DNA of 64,000 nucleotides from the NCBI GenBank assembly GCA_958496175.1, contig OY292277.1, positions 23,392,282 through 23,456,281 on the forward strand. Reading direction: 5' to 3'. Positions 50,217 through 62,559 of the stretch are shown here, piece after piece. The notes beneath the pieces were generated by a model. The model searched no databases and was not told where the DNA came from. It was given only the letters and a program-made list of their open reading frames with translations. How positions within the stretch are numbered: the first letter of the stretch is position 1; each line of letters begins with the position of its first letter. This DNA comes from Sisyra terminalis. Its lineage: Eukaryota > Arthropoda > Insecta > Neuroptera > Sisyridae. Both the position numbers and the translations under genes were made by a program.

Positions 50217-50343
50217 AAACTGCAAAGGGTTAAATAAGTCATAAAAAATAATTAACAATCCAAAAATAATGTAAAATATGAAATACCTTTATAATCACTT
50301 ATTTTCTTTATTATTATAAATGCTCCTTATAAAAACTTATTTT

Positions 50344-50361
50344 AATAAAAAAATATTTATT
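50344..50361. promoter_or_regulatory. Back-to-back poly(A) signals of Vta1 and DHRS7
   Basis: AATAAA for Vta1 (50344-50349, plus) and TTTATT (AATAAA on minus) for DHRS7 (50356-50361) are six bases apart in a near-palindromic TTAATAAA-TTTATTAA context. Cleavage 15-30 nt beyond each signal would make the two transcripts overlap by tens of bases. Confidence 0.65.
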
Positions 50362-50408
50362 AATATCATTAGTTGTACTTATCATATTTTAAAATTAATG
50401 AAAATAAC

Positions 50409-53400
50409 TTAAATATTTTGTGTGGGTGATACTTCAATAGTTGTTTTAGAATCTCTCATTTTGAGGAATATTTTTGGCCCAACGAATTTCAAAGCACTAA
50501 AACACAAAAAAAAAACGTTAAACAAAAAGTAATAAAGGAATTCTATAGTTATCTTACAAAGCAAAAACGTTAGGGAAACAAAGAGCTAAATAGGTGAGAA
50601 AGAGAACAGGATTCAGTGATATCCAGGCTTCTGGAACTTCATTGACGATGGCTATGGCACACAATTCGGCACAACGTTCAGAAGTCATTCGACGATCTGT
50701 ACTTTCCACAGATTGCCCATAAACCTTTTAAAAAATAATGAAAATTGTACTTTTTTTTAATAACAGATTTACTAGATAGCCTAACAACATACATTTTTAG
50801 TTTTGATTACTGTATAAGTTATTGGGTAAAAATGGACCTAAATTTTTTTTAATTTGATAATTAAGTTTTAAAAATAAAACAAGGTCTTCAAATCTTAAAA
50901 ATTTGTACAGTTTTATATTAAAGGACTATCCATAAATCATGTAATGCATTTTTCAAACTCCCCCCCCTAATTATTTCTCAGTATGCACGTCATGTAGATA
51001 TTTAACGATTGCCTCGTTCCATTTAGGCTGTATTACGTAATATGTAATCACATTCAATACGTAAAGTAACCGAATGATAACAAATATATAAGATTACTTA
51101 TACTTCAATTCATCAACTCGTTTTTACACAAATAAGCTTAAGTGTGTAAAATTAGTTAACGAAACTAATCATTAAAAGGGGGGGGGGAAGAATCGAATAG
51201 AAAACAAAATCGTATAGGTGTGTCACAGTTCTTAAGGATTTATGTTGTTACTCGAGCAAACTGTAGAAGATTGTATTCATCCAGCTCTTTGTCACACAAT
51301 GTGTTTTTGAAGTTAAAACGAGCCGAAACGAATATTTCGAATAGCAAATATAAAAGCAAGAAATCGGTCTTACGCGACATATTTTGTATCCCACATATTC
51401 CCAAAGTAAAACTCACATAGAATACTTTGTAATAGCATACTCCTCTCCCTTCGTAATTAAATTACTTATTTTATGAAAAACCCCTAAATATGCTCTAAAA
51501 CAATGGTTCTTAATTTGGATTCAATCGAATTCCAAAGGTTCGATGAGTTAGTCTCGCGGGTTCGGCGGAAAATATCCCGACGCATATATATCTATGTTTT
51601 TATTTAAAAACAATCATTTATTTTTCCAATTAGGAAACGTTTGGTGAACGCGCATATGAAGTTGATGAGAATCAGTATCTCCAACAAAGTTAAGAACCAC
51701 TGCTCTATAATAATCAAATTTTGGATCTACTATAGTCCTTAGATATGTAAATAAAATGGTTTTATTTCTCTTTGTTCACTGCTGAAAAAGCTTACTATTT
51801 TTAATACGAATAAGAAGTACAAACCATTTTTTGGCGTTTTGATTAATGAAATAATGATAAACTTACTTCACCATTTCTGGATGTAAAACTTTGGGACAGA
51901 AAATTAGTATGTATTGGTCCAGGACATAAAAGAGTCACTTTGAGTTTGGTGTTTAATTTTTCCATCCGTAAACTATTGAAGTACCCCTGAAAAACATTAG
52001 TTATATTATTTTTTATATTTTATTGTTGAAGCATACACTAGTAAGGGATGAGTGTTTAGAAATTCGATTGTTAATAATGAATATTAAAATATTGACTAAT
52101 TTGATTATTGTTTTGAAAAACTTTTTTTAGTTCCTCGACAGTAAATTTGAAGTGAAAAATTTACAAAAAATTGCGATTAAATCGAAAAGTTCACGAAATA
52201 ATAACTAAATCAAAGTTCAAACTAAATAATTAAATGAATAACTAAATAATCTAATCTAAATAACTCAATTATCAATTAAACCAATAATTAAATCCGAGTA
52301 TTTGTATATTTGAGATTAAATAGAAATAATTAATGTTAATGATATTTAAGTTAAAAGCAATGCGAAAAAAGCGTTTTGGCTCAAGTCCCTTTTAGCACAC
52401 TCAAATTTGATAACGTTGCATTTTCGACTTTGTTTTTATTTAATTCGCGAATAAATCGGTTCATAATGAAAATTTAGCCACAAAAGAGAAAAGTATATCA
52501 TATTAGAATTGAATTAACAAAAAAATTGCGAATTAAATTAAAAACAAAGTCGAAAATGCAACGTTTCCAGATTTGAGTGTGCTAAAAGGGACTTTAGCCA
52601 ACGTTTTAGCGCAATGTTTTCCATAAGATAAAATTAGATTTTAAGAAACTTTCTTTAAGGAAAATTGTTTTTCGGGCAATTAGAAAATGGCTCATGTCCC
52701 TTTTAGACCAGTCAAAGTTGAATTTTCTATTTTGTTTTTAATTTATTTGTTGAATAAATCAGCCTATAATAAAAATTTAGCCACAAAAGAGAAAATTAGA
52801 CCATATTAAAATTGAATTAACAAAAAATCGAGAAAAGAATAAAAAACAAATTATAAAATGCAACGTTGCCAGATTTGATGGTTCTAAAAGGGACATGAGT
52901 CGATAAAAATAAATATTTTTTTTTCAAAAGTGCTCTTTTCTTTAAACGTTATTCCATAATAAAAAATATAGGAAGGTACATTTCGTTTAGGAAAAAAATC
53001 AACATGTCTAGATTGGCAATAAACTTTAAACGGTTTTTTCCAATATTTTTTTTTTTTATTTTATGGGGTACAATCAACATAATGTTTTCATTATAATCGC
53101 TGATGTTTTTTTATGTTTCTTAATCCTAGCTAAATGAACTATGCTTCAGAGAAGAAGCGAAATAGTTCAGTAAACATTAAATATTGTAAACATTGCAAAT
53201 ATTTCGTGATTATTAAAATTACTCACCCATCAAAATATTTTTCTAATTTAGTATTATGTAATTCTTACTTTGATCTTTGAATGCTCATTACTAATTTTAT
53301 TGTGTAACAAAAAGTAAAAAAAAAAATATTTCTTTATTTATCACTTCATTAAAATATTTTAAACAATCAATGAATAAAGAATAAAGATCCATAAAATTTT

Positions 53401-56400
53401 CTTTACAAAAATGAAAACATAACTAATTAAAAGTTCTAATGATTTTTTTCCAAAAAAAAAAGACCTTTTCAATTATCATTGAAATAAAATATTAAGCTCA
53501 TATCCCTTTTAACGACGTCACTATCTGGCAACGTTGCATTTTGTACTTTGTTTTTAATTTCATTCACAAATACATCAAGCCATAATGAAAATTTACCAAT
53601 AAAAAAGAAAAATATTCGATAGTGGTGTTGAAATATTTGTTAAACTAGGAAAAAAATCGCGAATAATATTAAAGATATTACAAAGTAGAAAATGAAACGT
53701 TGTAAGATATAACGTCGCTAAAAGGGACAAGAGCTAAATTGGCTATTTATACATACTGTATAGTATTTCATAATATTATACAAAATTTATTACTTATACA
53801 TAATTTGTATTTTACATATGTGAATCAACTGTTTATCTATACAGTATGGGTATTTTTCAGGTATAAATATTTTTTAGGTATAGGTATTTTCTCAGAATAA
53901 TAATTCGGTTTCGAAATATTAAGTATGTATTGTTACAATTAATCATATCTAATGAAGTCATCCTCTTTTAACCTACACAAAGTATTAGTACCTAGAAGTT
54001 CAAACTAAAAACTTTCAATCGAAATCGAAAAAAAAATGTTCTTAAATGTTACTTAAATGTTTACCTGTAAAACTACAGTCATGCTATTTGGTGGCCTTTA
54101 AATAAATATACCTAATATTACCAGTGGAACCATAGATTTGTTAGTAATAGAATTTGCCAAAATACCATTAATAATATTCTACTAAAATTATTTTTTACAA
54201 TCGAAACTCCCTTTTAAAACGTTATTTTATATAAGTATCTATACTGATAAGTGTAATGACAAATGTTGGTATTTATAAAAATAGTTCTTTGGTTTTATAG
54301 ATTAACTATTATTAAAAATAATCTTTCTGGGTCGTCGCAGTAAAAATTGAATATGAAATTTCCGTTATAAAAATTGAATTGAGTAAGTAATACTTACATG
54401 TATAGCATGTTTTGACCCCGTATATGATCCCGAAAACGGAGCTGGAAGAATTCCAGCGATGCTAGACGTGACTACAATATGACCACTTCCCCGCGAATCG
54501 AAATATTTGGTTACAATTCTTGACAAAGCTACGGGAGCAAACACGTTAAGATCAAATAACTGTTTATCCACTTCATTTTCAATATCCTCCCAATTAGCCC
54601 TCTGCGACCGGCCTGCATTGTTCACCAAAATATCCAAAGCTCCAAAATGAGTTAAAACTTGATTGAAGTACTCGCGATGTTTATAAATTTTTGTAATATC
54701 CATTGGAAGTATGTAAACATTGCTTGGATGCACTTCCGGATTTTCTAATATCAAAAAACATTGGTTATTGAATTTGGTAATGGTTAATTTAAAAAACTAA
54801 ATACTTAGTATTTCACTTCGAACTCTTTCGAGTTGATCAGAGCGTCGTGCTGAAATTACCACACGGGCTCCATTTTCGGCAAGGATTTTCGCTAGACTTT
54901 CTCCAATTCCACTTGATGCTCCGGTGATCCATATTATTTTTCCTTTTAGGTGTGCTAAAACCACAGAAGTAAAATATGTTATTGACCTAAATCAAGATGA
55001 ATTATCATTCTAATAATTTGTTCACATACTTGAATTCAAATGATTCATGCATTAATTAAGACTTATTTACGTGGTTAAAGAACCATAAATATCCTCGGAA
55101 TTCATCATATTATATGAGTTTTATTGCTAGTGAAGCATACTTATAAAAATTCGAAATATTTTTTTAAAGCATACATGTGGGTTAGTATATAAAAATTATA
55201 TTCCTGTCACTAGGGGTGTACACTTGAAAAATGCATCTATGATTTTATTTGATGTAAAATGTCGAAACCTGCATCGATGTTTATCGATACATCGTTTAAA
55301 AACATTGATTGCTTCCTGTAATAATTTAATTGTCACATTGTCTGTGTAAAAAAAACAGATAATAAATATCGTTCTGAAAACTGAATCTGCTTAAAAATAG
55401 TTTTAAGACATAAACCAGTTAAGACCCATTTGAAATATTAATAAATTTAAATATGTGAGCACCCTTTGAAAATAAGCGTTCGGATAGAACAATGCTCCCT
55501 ACAATATTTGAAGGTAATTTTATAAAGCTTAGGAAACTGAGCTTTTTTATCACTCCAGATTTCAGGATTCTTGTTGAGTAGTCCTCTTATTGGACTGCGA
55601 AAATATATAGATAGTTCATCTCTACCGTTTGGTTTCGCTAGTTACCCACCAGGGTTACTCACAAGGTATCTAACATATTAAAAATGAAAATAATTCAAAA
55701 TGCTAAGAATTATATTTGCAATAGTTTTTGTCATTATTTGACAGAGATATTTTTTTTAAATCGATGCATCGAATAGAAAAACTCTTTACCAAAACATCGA
55801 TTCAATCCGATGTATCGTTACGTAAACGTTGAATAGATTCGATGCATAGATGTTTAATGAATACTTCTACCTATGTAACACACTATCACATGACTTCCTT
55901 GTACTCAGGCATACGATTTGAAAGTAAAAAAAAAACATATGATCCCTTTAGAATTAAAATATATTACAAATAGTATTTTAATGTAACATAATGCAGATCA
56001 TTTTTTGTACAAAAAAAATCATCGTCCTCGGTAGGCTTGAGAAGGAGGTTGCAAACATTCTTTTCTCTGAACTAAACAAAACTCAAATAATTATAACTCT
56101 TTTAGTACAAAATATTTATTCGGAGTATTTTTTTTCAACAGCACGTAAAATTGATAAAATTGCTCGAAAAATCTTCTTCTTTTTTTTTTTTGAAAGACCT
56201 ATTGACCTTAATTTACTGATCTTCTTATTAACCATTCATTGAACATCCATTGACCTAAGTTTCAAAACGTTTTGTAAAGCTGTGTTGAGGATATGGTACG
56301 TTGATTTTGACTTTTTATTTGATTAATTATATTATTATAAATTACTCGTGAAATTTTTGTTTAGCATTGTAATTTGATGAAATATTATTTTATATCAAAG

Positions 56401-59400
56401 AATTTGTGAACTAAAAAGAAGCATTGGTTTTACATACTTACAGTATTTCACTATGTCCTTTGTATTTTTTTTCCAAACTCAATTTCTAATGGAAATGAAA
56501 AATTCCCAATTTAAATTAGGTGCAGGCAAAAAATAATTACGAAAAAAACCGTTCATTAACAATTTGATTGATATTTTAAAATCATTTGACCTTTTTAAAA
56601 AAAATAATAAATAAATGTTATTTATTATACTTCATCAAAAAGGGTTTCACGAAGGCTTTGTAGATTAAAATTTCCGATTAATTCTCCGAATCTGATTCCC
56701 TTAATGACGATTACTACAAACTTTATCATCTAATGATCGTTTCTTTGAAAGACTTATTCGTATCTTTATTTTAATAAATTTGATTATAGATAGTTTTTAA
56801 ACAGCTGAATGACCCTGGCTCAATCAACGTAAATGCATATATGATATAATAATTATATACTTTTATTTTTTACTGTTTGTTACAATAAATCGAATTTTGC
56901 ACTAACAAAATTTAACATTATCATATTTTAAAATCAAAAATAGTATTCAAATTTTATAAAAAAATTATCTTGGAAAACAATTTCGATAAAAAAGGTGTTC
57001 AGAGGAATGATTCTTCAATCTGGGGCATAGATTCGGGAAACTTTAGAACAGTTAAAAAAGAACAAAATTTGCCTTCCTGAAATTTTGAGTTTTGGCTCAA
57101 TCAATTTCTATCAAAATATAACCTGGACAACATCAAGCCTACTTACAAACTTACAGCTTTCTATGATTTTTAGTTTTTGAGATCTGCAAAAGCCAATAAG
57201 TAAAAACGGCATCGACGACTTATCAAAAATGGTGAAAATGTGCTTAGGAATGCTCAAAACGAATATTTACATCGAAATCTTATAATAGAAAATGTTTGTG
57301 ATTGTGATACTATCTTAAACAGTGAAAGGAAATAATAATAAAAATCTACAATTTTATTTTTATAAATCATAATATCAGTTTACATGATCAAAGTAATTTT
57401 AGATAAAAATTAAAACATGAGTTGACACAAGAAAAGATAACACAATGTTTTAATATTTTCAATATCTATATGTAAAAAAAAGAAACTTGGCTTTAAAAGA
57501 AGAATTTCTTTCAATATAAAAAAGAAAATAAAGATTAAATATGAAAATGTTTAGATAAAAATAAATACCGCCTATTCATCTTTTCTAAAAATTAAAAAAA
57601 TAAATAAATAAAACTTTTATCGAAAATACACGAATTCACTACAAACAGTTATTATTATAACATAATATCGTTTCTTCAAAAATGTGTTCATGCAATTTGT
57701 GTAGTTTTGGTTATCTTATAAAAACAAATACCTATGTTGAAAATCGTTTTATATTTTGTTTATTATTTTATATTTATAATTCTTAGAATAAACAACTTTA
57801 TTTAACTGTGTATACTTCTAGAAATAATAAAGAAGAGGTCTAAAAATATAATCTTACAAAGTATAAGTTTCTATATGTTTATGTGTTCGCATTTTTTTTT
57901 TTTTAATAAAAAAATAATTTTATGAATGAGACCATTGAATAATAAGTAAAGTGAATTCAATAGTTTTTTAATAGATCAATGTAAAATCCTAATTTTCGAA
58001 GCTTAATTACATTATTTAATTAAATCATTAAAGTACTATATAATAGTAAGAAAGACGAGTGCGGTCATGAAATCCCTCGTCAGGAACTAGGTTCTTTACG
58101 GGTTTTCTTCAACTGCGAATTTGAAAAAAAGTATAAACTTTATTTTTTGATTCTTTTTTCAAGGTAAATTATATAAACGAACGAATTAAATCTAAGGATT
58201 TTATTTAATATTTTAAGAAAAATATTCATTTATTGACAATATACACAAAACACTAATTCTGAATTATACAAAAATGAAGAGGGCCATTCGGTAACGTGAC
58301 GATTTCTATTAAAATGACCCTATCCCAAAGCCGCCAAAAGGAACTTAGTTCCAAAAAGTATTAAAAATGTTTATACAAAACCAATGACCATCGGAAAAAG
58401 TATGAGTAACCAAAGATGATTATAGTACTGTTAAAAATTATTTCATATTAAAAAAAATATTGCCAACAATTATTATATAATATTTAACTAAAGTCCGGTG
58501 TTTTCATTCATGGATAGATAGATCATATCCTGAAGATGGCTATTTAATAGATAAAGATTTATCTATTAGATAAATCCTATAAGAAACACTGTTCTTAGGT
58601 GAAAATACGCATATTTTCTTTATCCACTGGTTAAAATTTTATCTGGAAGATACATGTCACTCTATAGATATGGAAATACCGGCCCTAAATACATAATAAC
58701 AATACAAAATTAAAAAATAACAGGAAATTTAAGTTTCGTTTGGATTTTTCCCGTTATCGCTCTTAAATTACCGTAAAGATATTAATATAATGATGAAAAA
58801 TATTACTTTAAGTTCAGGTTCTTTTAAATTTATTCTATGTTTTGTTGATTTTTAAAGGCTATCCAACAAATTTTTTATATTATAATGATACCGAATTGGA
58901 AAGCATAATTTACCAAGAATGTCTTTAAGGACTTGATCAACAATTAAATTTCTGGCCATTTTGGTATCCTATTACTTGTCTACTCTGAACTATGTATTTT
59001 CTATAAATTAGTTTCGACTACTAAAGCCATTTTATAAACATATACTACATCTATATAAAAAGGATAATAATCTACAATAGAAGCAAAAAAAAAATAAAAA
59101 TATTTTCTACTCAAATTTCATGATAACCTACCCTAAAACCCTCAAATTCCTTCTCTGTAAAGATCTAGTTGTAGAAAATTAAATTGGGATACTTAAAAAG
59201 TTTGACCCGTTCAACCCTTACCATAGAGTGCTGCTCCCCCTAATTCTTACGAAAAATGCCAGGACTAGGATCAGACTCCTTCTGCACTGTCGCTTTTAGA
59301 TGAAAATTTGAATTCTTACTAACCTCATATTTTGTAAATAAATCGTCTATATAATATATTCAAATGGGGAATGTTCCTTGAGTTTTTAAATACATATTTA

Positions 59401-62298
59401 CCTTTACTTGTATTTGAAACATATGTTTTTTTCCTAAACTACTCCAAAGTTATCAAAAATACCTCGAAAATTTTACACAGGATTAAGGAAATCAATTGGC
59501 TCTCAAAGAGTTCTATACCATTAGGGTTTCAAAAACTTTTGAAATGTTCTATTGAGATCTTTATATTCCGTTCTACGTATTATATTTTATTTCCTTCTAA
59601 AAACCCGTCTCTATCTTAAAGCTTCAATTTTAAGGGTGCTTTTTATTGCTCCTCTTTCCTTGTCAGAGAATATCACTTCCAAAAAACGTTCCTTTAATAA
59701 TTAAATTTCATGCTTATCATTGTTATTCGCTATAATGAAATTGATTTTTTTTGTTCAAAAAACATTGGTCAAATAAGAAGCTTACCTTGGAATTTGTAAA
59801 CTAGAGTTCCAGACATTTTTGTTTAAGAATTATCAATTAAAAAAATTTATAAGTGGATGAAAGTTTTTTTTTAAATAAATATGATAAAGCACAACAATGT
59901 TTGCATTAAGGTACGTAAAATTGATTATTTTTGACTCATGATTAAAAATTTTATTTAAGGTATACAGAGAGGGATATACAATAAACTACTATTCTGAAAA
60001 TATTTTATATCGGGAGGGCACAAAAAATGAAATAACAATATTTGGCCATTTTTTTAAATTATACTTCTATAGGCGCGTCATGAAAGGAAAAACAGAATTG
60101 GCGTTACGATTTTAATAACGGCAAACGGTAGTAACGGAATCAAAAATATTCTTTTAAAATTTTAAACTTATTAAATTTATTATTTTATAATTATAATGAA
60201 TTGGGTTCGATCCCAAATAGTGCTTCTAATACTTCTTTTTACTAATTATCTCTTTAAATTTTTGTTTGTTTTTAGTTTAACCTATTTTTCGAAGTTGATC
60301 GCGTATAAATAAAAATTATTGTCGATCATTAAGTTTAAGTTTACCTAATCCTGGTAAATATATTAACGATGTTCATGCTTTAACGAATTGCATGTATAGT
60401 TTTTCGGTAATGATTTTTAATTCCACCATTTCATTGTTGTTAAAAACTTGCATGTACACTTAGAGATACTTATAGAAGGGTTTTAGAACTGTAAAATATA
60501 TTTAAAAAAAAATTAAAGACCTCAACTTAAAGACCAATTCTATTGATAAAATGCACTAAATGGTAAAAATTAAATATTATTTAATGTTTAGCAGAAAAGT
60601 GGACATGAAAGGAGGTAAATCCATATACTATTAATTTTGCGACGTTTCGGTTCTTTATTTGACCTTCATTAGGCTTCGTAATATAAATTATATAATGTAT
60701 ATTAAGAAGCCTGATGAAGGTTAAATAAAGGACCGAAACATCGCAGAATTAATTATTAGTACATGGATTTACATCCTTTCATGTCCACTTTCCTGCTTAA
60801 AATTAAATAATATTATGTAAAATATGGACGCAACAAATTTGTCGGTAAAAAATAAATTTATGAACTGAGTTTTCGTACCGATAGCACTATCGATATTAAG
60901 GCGATATTAGCCAATTAATGAGAATCGTAAGCTATCTACATAGTTGTGCACTAAAGCGAGGGATGCAATATTTTGTTTACAATTTGGTAATATGGAACAC
61001 CCCTCGCTTTGATGTAGAACTAGATAGCTTACGATTCTCATTAATTGACCAATATGGCCTTAATATCGATGGTGCAATCGGCACAAAGGTTGAGTTCATT
61101 TTATCAATAGAAGTAATGTTTTAAATTTTTTTTAAACATATTATTTTCTTTTTTTTTAGTCTTTCAATGTACATTTAATATCAATTTTGTCAATCATTGC
61201 CTTAAATTTGAACTAACTAATGACATTTCAACATACAAGCACCTCTGAAGGTAGGCAACGAGAATGTATTTTTAAAGTTAAATATTTAATTAAAGCAAAA
61301 ATACTTGGTGGTTATTAAATTTTACGAAGGATTCATGCGTTGTCATCGAGAGTAAGCAGGTGTGTCAAAATTCAGCACGATAAAGTGCTGGAAAGTAGGT
61401 GAAATATGAGATTATAGTTCCGTACTTTAGAAGCTAATAAAGTGAGGTAATATGTGTAACGTTAAATGAGTACCAAATGTCATAAATGTATAAAATTTTT
61501 GTGGTAGCACTTAATGTTTTTTTTTATTCAGTATTTTGGATTAATTTTATAGTTCTAGTTTCTAGTATATTGTCTGTGGTTAGAGTCTGTAGGTCTCCCA
61601 CGAATGTATATATATGTAGACTTGAAGTAACAAATGATATGAGATTTAAAAATAAATATATATTACTATCCTAATAAATTCTAGATTTCTATGAAGTTTT
61701 TTAACCAGATTTTTCAAATAAGATAAAAATATTCTTTAAGTATTAAAGCTTTGAAAAATATATATACTTAACAATGTACGTATATGCAATTTCTTTTCAA
61801 CAGAAATTATGCAAGGGTGCAATATCAAAACGGGTCTTTTACGCTATAGGAAACAAGTCTCCCTGTTAGAAGATATATTTATTTAAGAACTATGTACATC
61901 TGTTTATGTAGTTCAAGGTTACACCTTTGAATAGAAACCTTTAGTATTTGCAAACAAGAAAAGTACACACAATATTATGCAGCAAATATGTATAAACATA
62001 TTAATAGATATCTATATAATAAAGTAATTTATTGTTGAATTAATGTGTACTTTTCGATAAGCCGGTATGGAAGGTTTATGACTTGATTTTAAAGTTGTAA
62101 TAAATATGGCACTTGTCGCTAATGTTTAATAACATAATGTAAGATTTTTTAAAAAAAAATCGTCTTACCTATTTTCTTTCCAAATAATTTAAAGACAACC
62201 AGTTGTAAATCACAATCGGAAACGGCGATTCCAATCAAATAAACCAAACAATAAATTACGAAACACACTTCTAAAAATGTTATAAAACCGAAACCCAT
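50409..62298 (-). CDS. DHRS7: DHRS7-type short-chain dehydrogenase/reductase, 333 aa
   Basis: Membrane-anchored NAD(P)-dependent oxidoreductase, probably in the ER; substrate unknown. Exons on the minus strand are 62298-62169, 54954-54805, 54744-54398, 51986-51867, 50724-50558 and 50496-50409 (1002 nt), in consistent phases. Residues 5-27 form a hydrophobic signal anchor. The cofactor motif TGASSGIG is at 54-61 and NNAG at 135-138. The catalytic tetrad is Asn160, Ser188, Tyr201 and Lys205 (YTGSK). The PGPIHTN motif follows and the C-terminal part is hydrophobic, as in human DHRS7 (339 aa). Intron 1 is about 7.2 kb and contains an alternative first exon at 59786-59816. Intron 3 carries three MITE copies. 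Confidence 0.92.
51501..51702. mobile_element. hAT-type MITE, CAGTGGTTCTTAA family, copy 2
   Basis: 202 bp with ends CAATGGTTCTTAA and TTAAGAACCACTG. Flanks CTCTAAAA (51493-51500) and CTCTATAA (51703-51710) match at 7 of 8, the hAT duplication length. It is in an intron of DHRS7 (50725-51866). Interior words are shared with 39272-39500. Confidence 0.85.
52378..52599. mobile_element. Palindromic 8-bp-TSD MITE, copy E
   Basis: Ends GGCTCAAGTCCC and GGGACTTTAGCC. The arms TTGCATTTTCGACTTTG and CAAAGTCGAAAATGCAA are exact reverse complements, making this the best preserved palindrome of the family. Flanks AGCGTTTT and AACGTTTT match at 7 of 8. It lies in an intron of DHRS7. Confidence 0.9.
52689..52901. 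mobile_element. Palindromic 8-bp-TSD MITE, copy F
   Basis: Ends GGCTCATGTCCC and GGGACATGAGTC. It lies only 89 bp from copy E, in the same orientation of its centre (AAAATTTAGCCACAAAAGAG). Part of the left inner arm (the CAACGTTGC block) is deleted. Target duplication uncertain. Confidence 0.85.
53495..53735. mobile_element. Palindromic 8-bp-TSD MITE, copy G
   Basis: Ends AGCTCATATCCC and GGGACAAGAGCT, with arms carrying TCTGGCAACGTTGCATTTT and AAAATGAAACGTTG. It is the third copy within 1.4 kb of the DHRS7 intron 51987-54397. The flanks no longer match. Confidence 0.85.
55213..55873. mobile_element. Probable hAT-related element with ATCGAT words
   Basis: The left end TAGGGGTGTACACTTG and the right end, reverse complemented TAGGTAGAAGTATTC, are followed on both sides by a CATCTATG block. 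The sub-terminal regions carry many ATCGAT, GATGCATCGA and CGATGTATCG words, a pattern seen in hAT elements with clustered transposase sites. It lies in DHRS7 intron 1. No open transposase frame; the flanks match only weakly. Confidence 0.5.
55874..59785. other. Gene-free part of DHRS7 intron 1
   Basis: AT-rich intron sequence. Only the repeat at 58590-58687 and the 11 bp perfect stem TAATAGATAAA/TTTATCTATTA at 58545-58568 were recognised. The open frame at 59371-59619 (plus) has no family resemblance. Confidence 0.5.
58590..58687 (-). repeat. TAGGGCTGGTATTTT repeat, copy 2
   Basis: Inverted copy of 29421-29515, with its end TAGGGCCGGTATTT at 58687. Downstream on the minus strand lies the palindrome at 58545-58568, which may belong to the same element. 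Confidence 0.55.
59786..59816 (-). CDS. DHRS7: Alternative first coding exon of DHRS7
   Basis: ATG at 59816 opens MSGTLVYKFQ and ends in phase 1 at a strong donor (AAG followed by GTAAGC). This is the same phase as the distal first exon 62298-62169. Spliced to 54954 it would give a 300 aa protein starting MSGTLVYKFQAHLKGK, with the full Rossmann fold but without the hydrophobic anchor. The exon is inferred from an A-rich ATG context, phase and donor only. It could also be a chance match, since the canonical family N-terminus is in the distal exon. Confidence 0.5.
60565..60820. repeat. Palindromic repeat with CTGATGAAGG and GAAAC arms
   Basis: Arms of about 110 bp (60565-60675 and 60708-60820) form a near-perfect inverted repeat around a 32 bp AT-rich loop. 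Each arm carries, on one strand, GCCT(G/A)ATGAAGGT, AAATAAAG, ACCGAAAC and further AAAGTGGACATGAAAGGA. The CTGATGAAGG...ACCGAAAC block is common at the ends of insect retroelement-derived repeats. It lies in DHRS7 intron 1. Confidence 0.7.
60850..61110. repeat. Palindromic foldback repeat
   Basis: Arms of about 100 bp (60860-60962 and 61001-61100) are inverted copies. They include CGATATTAAGGC, CAATTAATGAGAATCGTAAG and CTAAAGCGAGGG. A loop of about 40 bp separates them. It lies just 30 bp from the previous palindrome, but the sequence is unrelated. Probably a MITE; no target duplication was identified. Confidence 0.7.
61111..62168. other. Gene-free 5' part of DHRS7 intron 1
   Basis: AT-rich intron just downstream (in transcript sense) of the distal first exon. 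No repeat, RNA gene or conserved coding block was recognised. Confidence 0.5.
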
Positions 62299-62559
62299 TT
62301 TTATTGTATTTCTAAACGAATTTAGTTGACAATAAAAAAAGCGGACAAGAGTATATAATTTCTATTTATGTAGTTAATAAAATAAATACACCTTGAATAA
62401 ATTCAATTGTAAACTTGGACGATTTTTATCCTTGGAACTGAAATATCGCGTGTTTTTTTTTTCTGTCGAAGTTATATAACACACAATTAATGAAGAATTA
62501 TAATTACAATGTAACACGTATTGGAAAAAATCAACGAAATATTTTGTCACATCATCAAA

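Noticed and set aside
60706..60745. Hammerhead ribozyme, from CTGATGA, a GGTT/GACC stem and GAAAC
   Set aside because: An unpaired A lies between CTGATGA and stem II, which breaks the core geometry. No stem III with a GUH cleavage site follows, and the other arm has CTAATGA. More likely a generic retroelement-end motif within a palindrome.
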